A stretch of 64,000 bases of DNA. It comes from Aphelocoma coerulescens. Lineage: Eukaryota > Chordata > Aves > Passeriformes > Corvidae. Shown in pieces: positions 1 through 12,000 of the stretch. Every line of letters begins with the position of its first letter. The first letter of the stretch is position 1. The notes beneath the pieces were generated by a model. It was not told the DNA's origin and did no database searches. It saw nothing but the letters and a program-made list of their open reading frames with translations. The stretch lies in assembly GCF_041296385.1 (NCBI RefSeq), contig NC_091013.1, positions 72,261,563-72,325,562 on the forward strand, read 5' to 3'. Position numbers and translations under genes: made by a program.

Positions 1-2380
1 CAGCACAAGCAGGGATCAGCGGTATGGCTTCAGGTTCAAAGCAGCTCCCAAGAGCAGCAGGGGCAGACTCCCTCCTCTGGCTGTCTCCACATCACCTACT
101 GCCGGTGAAGGCAGTGACCTTGTACTGGACCAGCTGAGCTCCATCTACTGCAAATCCTGGAAGGGGATACTCTCCATGCCCAAGTATTCCAAACTTCCCA
201 ATAAAATACCAGGTAACCTAATTAATTGCTTATGCCAGTTAACTAATTACAACGAAAAATGAGCAGCATCAAATTACGTGCTCTCATTGCCTCTACTTTC
301 TTGTTATGGTTAGACAGCTGCCTGCTTTGCCTGCCCTCAGAAATGAACCTAAGTTTGATGCAGGTGAACACTGACTGGATACAGTCAAGAGTCTATACAA
401 CGTAAGGTAAAGCTCAGCCTTGCTGAGGGAAAGCACCACTACAGCTGTAGTTTATGTTTCTGCATACATTTACCTGTGCATGTGCTCAGGGAGCAGGTGT
501 AAGTAGCTGTCCCAGTAAACACCATAGTACAGAGAAGAAGTCTCAGCTTCTGCTTCTCACAGTCCGTGAGAAAACTAAGGATGATGACGGTAAATGAGAT
601 TTACTTGATAGTGTGCTTCTTGAACTCTGTTCCTGCCAGAGGATGTCAAAATAATGGTGATTGGAAACACCTCATTGAAAAGAGAGAGGAAAAGAGTCAA
701 AAGGAAGGTCTTGGGTAGAGCAGACCCAGTCCATCTCACCTCACATCTTGATCCAGGTTACAGTCTCCCCAGTAGCTGGATCAGTACAGAAAGCACCAAT
801 ACTCTTCTAGTCCTCACAGCTCACTGCATCTCCCATTGTATGGATGTGCTTGCTGTAAGCTGTGCCTGTAAAATGATCCGGGTTATGTGACTCTCCATAG
901 AAAGCATGCAAGTTACATCCTGGATTATTTCATCAAAGTGTTTTAAATTGAACCCCAGAAACTGTCCTAAGCCTCAAAAATAGCTATGCCAGTGGAATTG
1001 ACAAAGGACGATGGGGATGGAGGATGATAGACAGGGAGCATTGGAACCTTTCACACTGGTTCTGCAAAAATTTTAATGTTTTCAGGTGATCAACTGAAAT
1101 ATTGCTTTGATTAAATTTTCAATCCTGGAAGCACCCAGTCATCTTAAATGAAGTTGGCAGATGCAGATTCTGCAGAAGATCTGCAGAGGGAGATCCAGTC
1201 TGCTCTGCTTTGATATCTTTCCTTCTCTCCTGACAGCAAGAGCTTGGGACCACCTCAAAGACAGTCCAGTCTGTTCCTGTGAGGTGTCTACCTCTCTGCT
1301 GTGAGTACAACAGACACCATGCAGTCCCTCAGCTGTAACTCCGACCCACACAGTCTTCTTCTATGGGCAGGCACCTGCTGTTGGAGGTGCTGGTGGTGTC
1401 TTTTGTATAATGCTCTGAACATTGGAAGCAGTGCCACAGGGAACTATTCTGAGCATTGGTGCAAAGACGGAATTGTTTCCATGACCAGAAAGAGTCAGGT
1501 CATGTTGGGAGGGTATCAGCTTCTGGTATGAATGAGATTTTCCAGGCTCTTTTTTTTTGCCAGGTCCACAGGAACTGTCCAAGCAATTCCTCCCAGAAGA
1601 CTTGGCTAAAGCCTTAACCAAGGAAGTTCAAGTACCCTATTTCCATTCAGGAGTAGAAACCACAACCTCAGAATGTGTCCCAGTGACTTGACTAAGTCAC
1701 ATCCATAGGGGAGTTGCCACTCCATCTAACTCCTGAAGCTAGACATGCAAGAGAGAGAGAGCAGACAAGAAGCAATGCCCTGGCTGAGTATTCAGCTATG
1801 GAAAGTCCGATGTGCTCAGGGTGATGTCTCAGTTCCTTTGTCGTGGTAGTCTGCTGCTCAATGTGGACCTAAGGTCTGAGTGCCTTGATTACCCATCTTC
1901 TCAATCAGCTTTCCTCTTGCTCATTTTCTATGTTGTTCCAGTGAGTTTGTTGGCCAGGAAGGGGCAAGGGATGCAAATTGAAGGGTTGGTGCTTTTGCTG
2001 CCTGACAATTTGATGATTTTAGTGTCAAATGTGTGGGTTGTTCAAGCAAAAGCCTTACTAATCTTCCTTCAGAGCAGAGTTAAAATTCAACAATGCAAGG
2101 TACTGCTGGGCTGCAAGTGAACACTGAAAACAAGTGTTGTCTACTGTGAAGGCTGTTTCCTCTCTCTCTTTTTCAGCTTCTCTAGTGCTGGAGATTGAGC
2201 AGATGATCAGTCTTGCAAAATGTTTGCCTGATATGTTTCAGAGGGCTTACTCTCAGCTGCTAAATTTGGCTGATTTCCTTTCTAGTATTTAGTAATAGTA
2301 TTTTTAACAAATGCTAGAAAAATGTAAATTTCCACATTTCAGAGCTGAAGGGAACATAACAACTGTTATGTATTTGTTAT
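1..2380. other. Upstream intergenic DNA, no gene seen
   Basis: Low-CpG, mixed-composition sequence with only short chance open frames (up to about 100 codons). No exon-like block, RNA gene or recognisable transposable element was found. There is a short GA run near 1749-1762. Confidence 0.6.
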
Positions 2381-3185
2381 TCACAGAAACATAAAATCAT
2401 TGAATATTCTGAATTGGAAGGGACCCACAAGAATCATCAAGTCTAACTCCTGGCTCTGCACAGGACATCCTAAGAATCACACCACGTGCCTGAGAGCATT
2501 GTCCAAACACTTCTTGAACTCTGGCAGGCTTGGTGTGGTGGGGAAGCTGTTTCAGTGCCCAGTCACCCTCTGGGTGAAGAACCTTTTCTGAATATCCAGC
2601 CTAAACCTCCCATGACATTCCCATAGGGCCTATTACTGATCACCAGAAAGATCTAAGCTCCTGCCCCTCCTCTTCATCTTGTAAGCTACAGACCACTATG
2701 AATTCTCTCCTCATTCTTCTCTTCTCTAGGCTGAACAAACAAGTCACTTGAGCTGCTCTTCCTAAGTCTTGCTCTTGAGGCCATTCACCATTTTTGTCCC
2801 ATTCTACTGGACATACTCTAATAGTTTGATGTCCTTCTTACATTGTATCACCCAAAACTGCCCCAAGGACTTGAGGTGAGACCACACCAGTGCATAGCAG
2901 GTCGGGACAATCCCCTCCCTTGCCGGGCTGGCAATGCTGCGCCTGACACCCGCCCAGGATATGTTTGGCCTCCTAGCTGCCAGGACTCACTGATACAAGT
3001 CACTAATATGAGTCACACTGCAGACCAGTCTTATATTCAACTTGCCATTGACCTTTCCTGTGGCACTGATCTCCAGCAGAACCTGACAGACCTGTAGTTA
3101 TCAGGGTCATCTTTCTTGCCCTTCTTGAAGCCTAGGACATTTGCCAGCTTCCAGTTGAGTGGGACTTCTTCAGATACATGCTCGT
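2381..3185 (-). mobile_element. CR1 LINE fragment, internally deleted, antisense to FLT1
   Basis: Read on the + strand, it begins with the reverse complement of a CR1 3' end (aaaatcattgaatattctg, ggaagggacccacaagaatc), continues through the usual 3' untranslated part (ctcttctctaggctgaaca; ccattctactggacatactc) and then jumps to reverse-transcriptase coding sequence. On the minus strand, about 3091-3173 translates to VPLNWKLANVLGFKKGKKD followed by DPDNYR, a conserved CR1 reverse-transcriptase segment. The sequence between the two parts (several hundred bases in a complete element) is missing, so there is an internal deletion in addition to 5' truncation. Not functional. The 5' limit is uncertain. 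Confidence 0.85.
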
Positions 3186-4574
3186 GCTCCCCAAGGGCTC
3201 TCTGCGAGAGAGTGGGGGCAGCGCTGTCACTCCTGGCTCTGTCCTGTGCTGAGTCAGCCTCTCTTGTGCAAGCTGCTGGTTCCATGTGGGCCTGTCTTGG
3301 GTTTCCCCTGGCTCTAGAAACTTGCCCTATTCTCAACAATCCCCTGCTCCGCTGTGAGATATGCTTGTACCAGAGCTGTTTGCCTCAGTGAGTAATGGTT
3401 GAATTCCAATAATAAATTTGTCCTCACATAGGCCACCCACTACTTAGGATCAAACCAAGGTCTAAGATTCTGGTACGAAGAGATCGTATTGCCTGCAGGA
3501 TAGACCTTTGCCTGGGATGGATCTATGATTCTCTCCTTAGTGTTTGTCCAGCCACAGCACACAAACTACTCTTCAAAGGTAGTTTGCACCTTACTAGGTG
3601 TTGCAAATTGCATGGTAGTAGTACACAAAAAAAAAATCAAGTGCATTCCACGCAGCCCTCCCTTTCACACAGACATTGCCCATCTGTCCAGATGTTTCAA
3701 GCTAGGCGTTCAGACTGTTTCATCCACTTTCGGGCACAAGCTTCCTACTGTACCTTCATTCTGCTTTATGAGAATATCTGCTTCTTCTTTCTTCCCCATA
3801 CCTCACTACTAGGGTCTTTTCAGTCTACAAGCTCTGCGTCTCACCTCTCCCTGACCTTAACATATTGAAGAGTGAAAAGAGATTAGGAGTAGATCTTCAG
3901 GTTTGGCCTCCCTGGTCCTCAGCTACTTGAGTGGATCAGGAGCTGATGACATCTGTTGGAGAAGGAAGAAGCTATGTCTTGCCAAAGAAATGTGGTCTTT
4001 GGAGGGCCATGACTGAATGCAGCTGTGATGTAGGAGGTGTGAAGAGGATGGGGAGGAACTGGTGTGGCACGGCTGCTGAGCTTGTGATGGGGCCTGCATC
4101 ATCTCAGACTCAGCATGTACTCAGCACTGGGTTCACCAAAGGCAGGCACAAACTGTTCCCTGAGGTCCTTCCATAGGGGGCCCTTGCTCCTAGGGGGTCT
4201 AAGCTGTCAGGATGCCCAGTGTCCTAGTTCTTGTTGGTCTGTCCTCCCTGGCTGACTGTTTTCCCAGCTGCTGTCCTCTCCAGTGGAGGAGGCAACTTTG
4301 TGTGAGTCATCCTCTTCGGGAAAGAAACCTCTTGGTTCTTCCCCCCATGGTGTGAGCAGATGAGGGGGAAGGTATCCATGACTATTTTATTTTCAAGGTC
4401 TCAGCTGGGGGCAGGAAGATAGGAAAATGCAGACTTAAATTTGTAGCTTAGGGTGTAATTTATGAATAGGAGTCGAACAGACGCGTGCAGGAAATATTCT
4501 CACAGACTTTAAACTTTAAAGCTAAACAGTTCTTAAGTTAAAAACAACATCAACTTCTTATTTTTTTTCTTGCA
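3186..4574. other. Upstream intergenic DNA, no gene seen
   Basis: Mixed-composition sequence between the CR1 and MIR-like repeats. Open frames here (up to about 100 codons) carry no domain. A short A-run lies near 3628-3636. Nothing else is recognisable. Confidence 0.55.
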
Positions 4575-4775
4575 CAGGATGGTCTGGTGGGACACAGGAG
4601 GTCTGAGTTCTATTTGTGTCTCCTGTCACCAGCTTCCTATGACCTTGGACTAGCTGCCTAACCTCTCTCTGCGCCTCCGTTTCCTTCTCTGTAAAAGGGG
4701 GATGATCACATTTACCTGTCTCATGCCGACACTCTTGTGACTTATTTCATAGCATAAAAATATAGGGAGGGTCAA
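4575..4775 (+). mobile_element. MIR-type (CORE-SINE) copy
   Basis: Shows the typical order of an amniote MIR: a region like ggtctgagttctatttgtg, then cttcctatgaccttgga, then taacctctctctgcgcctcc, then gtttccttctctgtaaaagg with a GGGATGAT continuation and a decayed AT-rich tail. These correspond to the well-known MIR blocks resembling tgaccttgggcaagt, cctcagtttcc and ctgtaaaatgggg. It is a diverged, immobile copy less than 1 kb upstream of the CpG-island promoter core. Confidence 0.8.
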
Positions 4776-5404
4776 ACTGAAGACCTGACTCACACAACAG
4801 CCTTTCTCTGGCTACACAGGGAAAAAGTGGAAACACGGGGCTTGAGTTTTGCTGTCATGGGCTCTCTTCTCATCTTTCACAAAATAAAACATGCATGTGA
4901 AATGTGAGGTATGTGCATAGGGGGGAAGAAATATATTTCCAGCGCTGCCCTGGGTGTTACAGGGTCAGTGAAGGCCAGCAGGAGAGCTGGCAGGGCAGAC
5001 TCCCTAAGCATCCTCAGCCAGTGCTGCCCCTTCCTGGCTTCCCTGCTCTGAGCGCTCTCAGTGCTGCTGGCCGGGGACCCGTGCTGGTCTGGGTCAGGCC
5101 ACGCACAGGGCGATCTGCCCCGCGGCTCTCCCTCCCCAGAGAAGGCGGAGAGCAGAGCCCTGGGCCCCCGGGGCACGGTCAGCGCTTTTGGGAGCTCCGA
5201 GCATCGTGCCCGGTAGCCGGGGAACGGCTGTAAATGGCCCCCGCCCGAGCTGGCACCCGGCTCAGCAGCCGGTGACGGGATGCGGCGCGGTCGAGGTTTT
5301 CCTGCGGAGCCGGAGAGGGGCTCCGCGGGACCGGGACCCCACCGCTCAGCATTTGGTCCAGGAATCGCAAGTCCACTGCACGCTCTCCTCACGGGAGCCC
5401 GGCG

Positions 5405-5409
5405 ACGTG
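5405..5409 (+). promoter_or_regulatory. Candidate hypoxia-response core in the promoter
   Basis: ACGTG inside GGCGACGTGCGAG, about 295 bases upstream of the TATA box. RCGTG is the HIF-binding core, and FLT1 is a known HIF target in mammals. A five-base core is common by chance in GC-rich DNA, so this is only a candidate. Confidence 0.25.
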
Positions 5410-5515
5410 CGAGGGACAAGTCGCGCTGCCCGCCCCAGCAGCGCTGCGGCCGCGGCGGCTGGAAGCAGCCCAGCGCCGGGCTCCGGCGGGACGGCACGGC
5501 CGGGCTCCCGGGGGC

Positions 5516-5671
5516 CGGGGGCGGACGGGGGCGGACGGGGGCGGACAGGGCCGGGACACCCGCGGGGCAGCCACAGCGTGCCCGCCGACGGGCGGGCGGG
5601 CGAGCGAGCGGGCGGGGGACGCATCCCGGGGAGGGCGTGCTCCCGGCGGAGGATGTGGGCGGGGGGGGCGG
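5516..5671 (+). promoter_or_regulatory. GC-box cluster (Sp/KLF-type sites) upstream of the TATA box
   Basis: GGGCGG and GGGGCGG cores recur here: a decamer GCGGACGGGG repeated nearly three times at 5521-5550, further cores near 5590-5617, and two directly before the TATA box at 5657-5662 and 5666-5671. Such cores bind Sp1/KLF factors. The density is typical of a CpG-island promoter. I see no perfect full CRE like the one described in the human FLT1 promoter. Confidence 0.5.
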
Positions 5672-5699
5672 AGGGGTGCTCGGCGAGGGGTGGAGAAGT

Positions 5700-5706
5700 T
5701 ATAAAT
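5700..5706 (+). promoter_or_regulatory. TATA box of FLT1
   Basis: TATAAAT in an otherwise very GC-rich stretch, 282 bases before the start codon of FLT1. Mammalian FLT1 is also known to have a TATA-containing promoter, unlike KDR. Position, isolation within GC-rich DNA and orientation all fit a core promoter driving transcription from about 5730. Confidence 0.7.
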
Positions 5707-5729
5707 TAGCGAGGCTGGGGCTAGCGGGT

Positions 5730-5987
5730 ATCTGATGCGCGCGGGAGGTGAAGCTGGCAGGGCGGCCCGCAGCGGATACTCCGTTTCCGCAGTCGGGTCG
5801 GGCCGGGGCGGGCGGGTAGGACTCGGGGGCTGCTGGATGCGGATTCCGAGCCGCGCTGTGCCGTTATCTCCGCCACCGCGGGAAGCGCCCGGGACCGAGG
5901 AAAGCCCGTCGGAGTCTAGCCGGCGCCTCTGCCCCTGCCTCGCCGCCGTCGGCAGGGAAAAAGCCCTGCGTTCCCGCAGGCAGGACC
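5730..5987 (+). other. FLT1: FLT1 5' untranslated region (predicted)
   Basis: Predicted leader between a transcription start expected about 25-30 bases after the TATA box at 5700 and the ATG at 5988, so roughly 260 nt, GC-rich. The exact start cannot be read from sequence. ATGs occur at 5735 and 5837, both in the same frame, which differs from the receptor frame. The ATG at 5735 would be too close to the cap to be efficient; the one at 5837 is discussed separately. Confidence 0.6.
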
Positions 5988-6045
5988 ATGCCCTGCCAGC
6001 TGCTCTCAGGGACCGTGCTGCTGGGAGCCGCCCTCCTGCTCGCAG
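5837..6045 (+). other. Upstream ORF overlapping the FLT1 start codon
   Basis: An ATG at 5837 (context tgctggATGc, T at -3, so weak) opens a frame that passes over the receptor ATG at 5988 in another frame. In unspliced DNA it ends in intron 1 (TAA at 6047-6049). In spliced mRNA it reads across the exon 1/2 junction and stops at TAG 21171-21173, giving about 71 residues. Such an overlapping upstream frame would lower receptor translation if used; the weak context suggests leaky scanning. No peptide function is implied. Confidence 0.45.
5988..6045 (+). CDS. FLT1: FLT1 coding exon 1: start codon and signal peptide
   Basis: Encodes MPCQLLSGTVLLGAALLLA plus the first base of the next Gly codon. 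The start context is ggaccATGc, with A at -3. The peptide has a short polar n-region, with no basic residue, followed by a Leu/Ala-rich hydrophobic core, as expected of a cleaved secretory signal; cleavage is probably close to the exon 1/2 junction (Ala-Gly-Ser). The exon ends at GCAG|GTAAGG, phase 1, the same phase as in mammalian FLT1. The signal sequence itself is not conserved with human, which is normal for such peptides, so this assignment rests on position, phase and the fit to exon 2. Confidence 0.9.
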
Positions 6046-9000
6046 GTAAGGGATCGCCGGGACGCGCTGCTCCAGTCAGACCCCGTTCTGCGCCGAGCTC
6101 TCCGCGACGGGCCCCCAGTGATGTCTCTCGTCGGCTGGGCCTCCCGCGCCCCTGACCTGTCCCGCCACACCCCGCCTGTCGGCTGGAGCCGGCGGGCACC
6201 TGCCTCCCCTTCGCCCTTCTCCTCTGGACAGGGCCAGGGAAGTGATCCCTGCTTTCCAGGGAACGGCGAAACGCCGCATCCCCGAGCGGTCGTTATCCTC
6301 CGAATCCCGTCGGCGTGCCCCGGGACCAGCTCCCCGGAGGGCCCGGCGATGCGGAGCCGCGGTGCCTCTCCTCCTCCAGACAAGGCAGTGGTGGCGTGGA
6401 GGCGAGCCTCTCCTGGGCACAGGGGACCGCCGTACATCATCGGGAGTTGTCCGAACCGGTGCATCACGGAAAGAGAGCATGTCTTGGCTGCAGGGCACGC
6501 TTCTTTCCTCCGTGTCTTGTTTTCAAGTGTCCCAGCTCTGTCCGTGAAGCGGCAAAGGTGTACCTTTTCTTCGCAAAAATCCGGGTCCTGCTGCCTCCCG
6601 CCTGAGCAGGTCGGCGGAGCACCGGTGGCGCTGCTTGCGGGGGTGGCCGCGGGGTCTTACTGGAGAGTGGGATGGAGCTGCTCTCCGGTGCCTGCATCCC
6701 GCAATGCTGCGTGTATTGGGATGGATCCTTGTAGATTTGATGTTCTTAATTAAGTTTTATTTATCTTTGAGCCAAGAGCCAGTCCCCGTGGGCCGGAGCG
6801 CCGTGGTGGGCAGTGCGCCCTAGTGTTGCGTGGCTGGTCACCTGGGAGCAGGGGTGCGTAGTGGCCGGGCAAAGGCTGGTCCCGCGTGGGGTCATCGCTC
6901 CGCAGGGCCGCTGACCTGCGGGGATGCGCCGCGGAGAGGGGCGGATCGGCGGCCTGTCCGCGCACGGGCTCCCCGTGTCCCGCCCCGGGGCAGCGCGCAC
7001 GGCCGCGGGGACGGCGCTTGGCAGAAAGGGGCTGGCGGCCGGCGAGGAGCGGGAACAAACCCCGGGCGGGGAAGCGAAAAGCCGAGCTCCCCGCGGGACA
7101 GCCGTCCAGGGCAGCGTTCCTGCGGTTAGCGGCGCGCCCGCCCGGCCACGCTGCCCCTCCCGAGTGCCGGGGGCTCGGTCTGCTCCGCGCCGCTGAGCCC
7201 ACGGGAGCGGTCCCGCTGCCTGAGGCTTCCCGGGAGGAGGGCTGGCGGGGCCGCTCCGACGAGACGTTTTCCTGCTCGGGAAGTGCTGATTCATCAGCTT
7301 TAACACAGATATATAGGTATTCTACTTTTTTTTTTTTCTCTTTCTTTTCCCCAGGAAAGCGCTAGTTTCCCCACATTATTTGTCTCCGCCTAGGAGGTTC
7401 TTATGCCCAAGATGAAATAGGCACAGGCATGGGACACTCACCCTGGATACAGGAAATGTGGGTTCAGATCCTTGCCAGGCTTCCTTCACAGCTTGAGTTT
7501 GAACTTCAGCGTCCTGCTCCCACGTGGGCTCCTGCAGCGACCAGCTACGCTAGGGGACTCGCTTCCTCTTTCCTGTCGGAAAGGTTTTCCATTGTGCAGA
7601 TCATGGCAAACCCACTGCCCAGGGAGAGGGTGGACTCTGTGAGCCAGGGGCTGTGAGAAAGACCCTGGTTCACCTTCCTGTTCATGTGCACCCTAGACCT
7701 ATCCTGGTGGGAAAAGCTTGGCTTACTTAGGAGACAACCTGGGGCTCTGGATGCTGGGGACAAGCATCCCATCGTGATGGTTGGCTCAGGTACTGTAGGC
7801 ATTGGAAAGTTACTTCTCTGTAGTTTGGCTGAGTGCCTTTACAACCGTTTTGCTGGAAATTCATATCCCACCCATGTACAAGAGATTGTGCTCAAATCAG
7901 AATTTAAATTTTTTCAGACTCATTGGTTTTGTTGCCTTTTTTTTTTTTGCTTGTTTTCTAGAAAAGCATTCTTGCTCAGCTTTGTTTGGACATTTCAAAT
8001 GGGTTGACCATGCTTCTTCTGGGCCACTGGCAAAACTCCCCATAGTTGCGTTTGCATGGAGAATTTCAAAGTTATTGTTGCAGTTGTGGGACGTTTTGTA
8101 CCATACATCTCTCTGTGCTTTTCTTCCCATTTCACCCTTCTTCACTGCTTATTTACCTACAATTCTTACTCAGGCTGCCCAGCACTTCCCATTTCCAGTG
8201 TTCTTGATGAAATTCAGTTCATCACTGGTCCTGTCTTGTAATTCAGTCTCTGCAGGTGTCTGCTGAGCTTCCATTTACTGACAGGTTCTAGAGGAGTTTC
8301 TCAGAAACAGTCAGTGGTTCAGAAAGAACCTAAAAAGACCACCACAAGGAGGTGACAGAAGGAGGTCTTTCAGCTCATATATGTCTACTTAATAATTTAA
8401 ATTTCCTGAAAGCAACATGCAGCCTACAAGCTTTGAGAGTACCCATTTGAAAAATGAGATTAAGGAAATTAAATTCATTTGACATGTGAGTGTTGGGCAC
8501 TTCAGGTCTCTTGTGCACATGCATGTTTTGCTTAACTTGGGAAAGAACTACACTTTTTTTCTGGGTTTTGCATAGTACTCATATATGTTTTCTTTATATC
8601 TTATATATAGTTATTCCACAGATTGTATTGCATACGCTTGCTAATGATTGTACACATAATGGTCAACGTGAAAATGTGGTTGCTGTATTAAGTTCAATCT
8701 CCCGGTCCTCAACTTTGTGTTATTATAATGTTAATCACTAACATTTGGGATTGTGAAGGACTGTGTTTAAATCCTGAAAACATCAGACTCTGCAGCCTGG
8801 ATCAAGGCTTATGCACCATGTTTTCAGAAATATAAACTGGTGATTTAGCTGTATTTCCAGCTGTATTTCTGGCTACCCACATAGAAGTGGTACCTCACAA
8901 TTAGCAGCTAGAAGGTAAATAGATTCTATTACAGTCTTATCTGGGAACAGCACTATATGATCTCAGTTATTTCAGTTGGAACTAGGGCATCAAAATCCCC

Positions 9001-12000
9001 AGTGGACTTTTCAATTTCATGGTCAGCTGGAAAAAATGAAGGAAGGAATTCCAGGTCAAATCTAATCAGTGCTGATGTTAATTTCGTGCAATAACTAACC
9101 TGACTTCTCTGAAAATGCTGTTCAGATGGAAGCTCATATGTTAAGGTTTCAATTTGGTTTGAGTACTTGCTGAAACAACTACACAGACAGAATGGTCCAG
9201 TTTGGGATTAGGGCTGGAGTTGTTAAAAAAGTTCAGACAAACTGGCTTTCCCGCTTTTTCTGCACCTTCACAGAAATGGGGCTCCCTTAAAAATTCCAAA
9301 CTGTATTCACATAAAGCAGAAGAGTTAGACACTGGAGATTTAAAAAAAAAATGTGTATGGGGTTATAGCACCAAACTTTTTTAACATAGCTGAAGGAAAT
9401 CACTTACACAGTTTACTGATGTTTTACCAGACAGACTGATGTTTTACTCATATGCTCCACACAAAGCTAGATTTCATTCTCTTAAAACTGGTGTAAATCT
9501 GGAGCAATTCCTTTGGGCTAGGCTAGCATCTTCTAGATTTACAGTTTGTGCTGGACAAAATCAGGACTTGACCTGTGCCGTAGTAAAGATCTTCATATCC
9601 AGAAGCACCCAGTATATTTAGAACCCCAAAAATTTGCCACTGGGGAGATTTGAGAGGTTTTTTGATGGTGTTGTTTTTTTTTTTAACATCGGAACAATAA
9701 AAAACAAGCTGTCTATTTTTTGTCACATGCTTCAAAGACTAAAACCCGTAGCACTTCACACTGTGTGGGTATATAGGACAAAAGGAAATTGTCCAGATTT
9801 GCAGGACAGTTGATAAGTCCTTACACTTTATGTGGTCTGGAAACTTCCAACACACTGTTTATCAGCTTGCTGGTTTTCATGTTCGACTGAGATTGGGAAA
9901 GGAAGAAGCTCAGCAGATGAGGGTTAAGGTTCAGTGTTTCAGAAGTCCGTGTCCAGAGGGGCTGTGGTGGGACTTCAGCAGCAAAATTGTTCCTTTGAAT
10001 CCCGCAGAGTCAGGCTTTGGGGCTTCCTGCTGCAGCCCCAGAGAGAATGGAAAGCGAGACTGCTGCAAGAGTAGGTTTTGCACGAAATGCCCACTCATGG
10101 TCACCTCTGCTCTTGGAGACAAGTCTCTCCTATTGGTGTGAGACCTTCAAGAGGAAAACTGCTCCCTCCAGCAACATGCTTCATCTTTAGATCTCATCCC
10201 TGCCCCAGTAGTCTCTTTTTGCCCCTCTATCAATATTTGTGAGAATGTAGAGAAACATTTCTCTATATGTTTGAGTATGAATTCTATCCACAGACAGAAC
10301 CAGGCTCTTTTCTCTTTGCCCTTGTGATGCATCCTTAGTGCACGTATTCCTGCAACTGGGAAGCAACCTTTCCCAAGCATCCTCATCTGGGAATGGTCTG
10401 ACTTCTTGATGCATCACAGGGGACTGCTTATCCTAAAATTGGTCCAGTGATTGTCAGGAAGGTGCCCACACAGTTTTCTCTTAGTGAGATGCAGAAATTC
10501 AGTTTCATTCCCCTATGGTTGGAGATCAGTGCTGCATAAATCCCGATGCTTGAAAGAAAAAACTATGCTGCAAGCGGGAGCTGGAAAAGGGAAAATGTAG
10601 TCATTAGTGCTCTCTCCAAAGCCAAGCATGGCATAATATCATGCTTTTGTGACCAGCAGAATGAACTCATGATGGAACTAAGCGAAGTACTAACAGATTG
10701 AGAAACCAACAGTGAGGGCAAAGAGATTTGAAACTGTAGATTTCAGAGGTACTTTTGTCTGAAACTTAAGTCTTGAGCCATTGAGATGTATGGAGAAATT
10801 TGGACAGGGATGTGAATCACTGTTTTTTCTGTATTAAGTCATGTTTGCATTTGGGGTATATTTTGTGTGGCACGGTGAGTGGAGATGTGCCAGATTAAAG
10901 ATGAAGAGGAGGATGATTTAGCTTGTGCTCCATCAGTGTATTCAAGAATGTTATAGATGCTTGTGCAATAGTTAATTAATTCATTAATCATCTTTCTTGG
11001 ACTTTGGTTTGTCCTGTGTTAATGCAGATGCAAAAGGTTCATGTTCATGGTGAGTTGATTTTGCTCTCTGTTGTTTTCCCCTCAAATTGCAGTTGATTTG
11101 TCATTACTGAAATCCATATCCACAATGTTAAGTCACCCCTGTAACATACTTAGAGCATAATCCAGTGTGATGTTGTTAACACTGATTTCTCTTGGCATGA
11201 CTTTTCTGGGTGGTGGGGCTGCTTTTCCAGCATTCACTGATATGTGGCACTAAGCACGTGTGCAATACTTCTTTTTAAGATGTATTCCTTCTTTTGGAGC
11301 TATGGCCTTGAAAAAACAAGGTTCTCTTTGCTGGTGAAGCACCTGAAGGATGGGCAAGGAGCTAGAAAGCAGCTGCTTCTAGGATTTCAGTGGGTTGAAG
11401 ATGCTGTGACATTATTCCCACTCTGTGCCTGGGAGAGGGTGAAGCAGGCAGGGCACAGTGGTCCTGGAGAGCTAGGGACCTGTGAGCAGATGTCTCTCCT
11501 CCTCAGATGTTCTCTCAGGAAGCCTGTGCTCTGGGAACAGACCCCCTGCTTAGTGCGTGGGGAGCGACAAGGGATGAGTGTGAGGGCATTTCTTGAGAGG
11601 AATTTCACAATTTCACATAGCTCACTTAAGCGTCCTTCCTGTGGGATTCTTCCTTGACACAGAGTGAAGGAATTCACCTCTTTTGTTCCCATTGTCATTC
11701 CTCTGTGGAAAAACCTCTCATCAGGATCACCATAGACTAATGTTAACAGAAGCGTGAGAGTTGCCATCCTGGATCAGACAAGGGCTCTATTTAGCTTCAT
11801 GTTGTGTCTTTACTGGTGTCCAACATCTGATCTTCAGGGAAGGTCCAAGAAGCCTTGCAGGAAGCAGTTATCTGATAAAATTCTCAAGAGGGGAATTTTT
11901 TTTTTTGTAGTATGATCTAAAATTCAATATTATTTCGTAAGAAACCATGGGATTGAGGGTAAAGGAAACTAAAATTTAGTTGTTGTCTATGTTTATGCAG

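Larger units (their letters stand above)
5040..7270. promoter_or_regulatory. CpG island at the FLT1 promoter
   Basis: CpG dinucleotides and GC content rise sharply from about 5040 and fall again by about 7270, in contrast with the AT-rich, CpG-poor flanks. The island covers the proximal promoter, 5' UTR, coding exon 1 and the first 1.2 kb of intron 1. Several long open frames on both strands within it (for example 4877-5497 and 6006-6467 on the minus strand) are a side effect of few AT-rich stop codons and show no protein domain. Boundaries are by eye. Confidence 0.8.

Noticed and set aside
4877..7306. Long open frames on both strands in the CpG island (up to about 211 codons)
   Set aside because: They overlap each other in several frames, are rich in Arg, Pro, Gly and Ala, and arise from few stop codons in GC-rich DNA. 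None has a domain.
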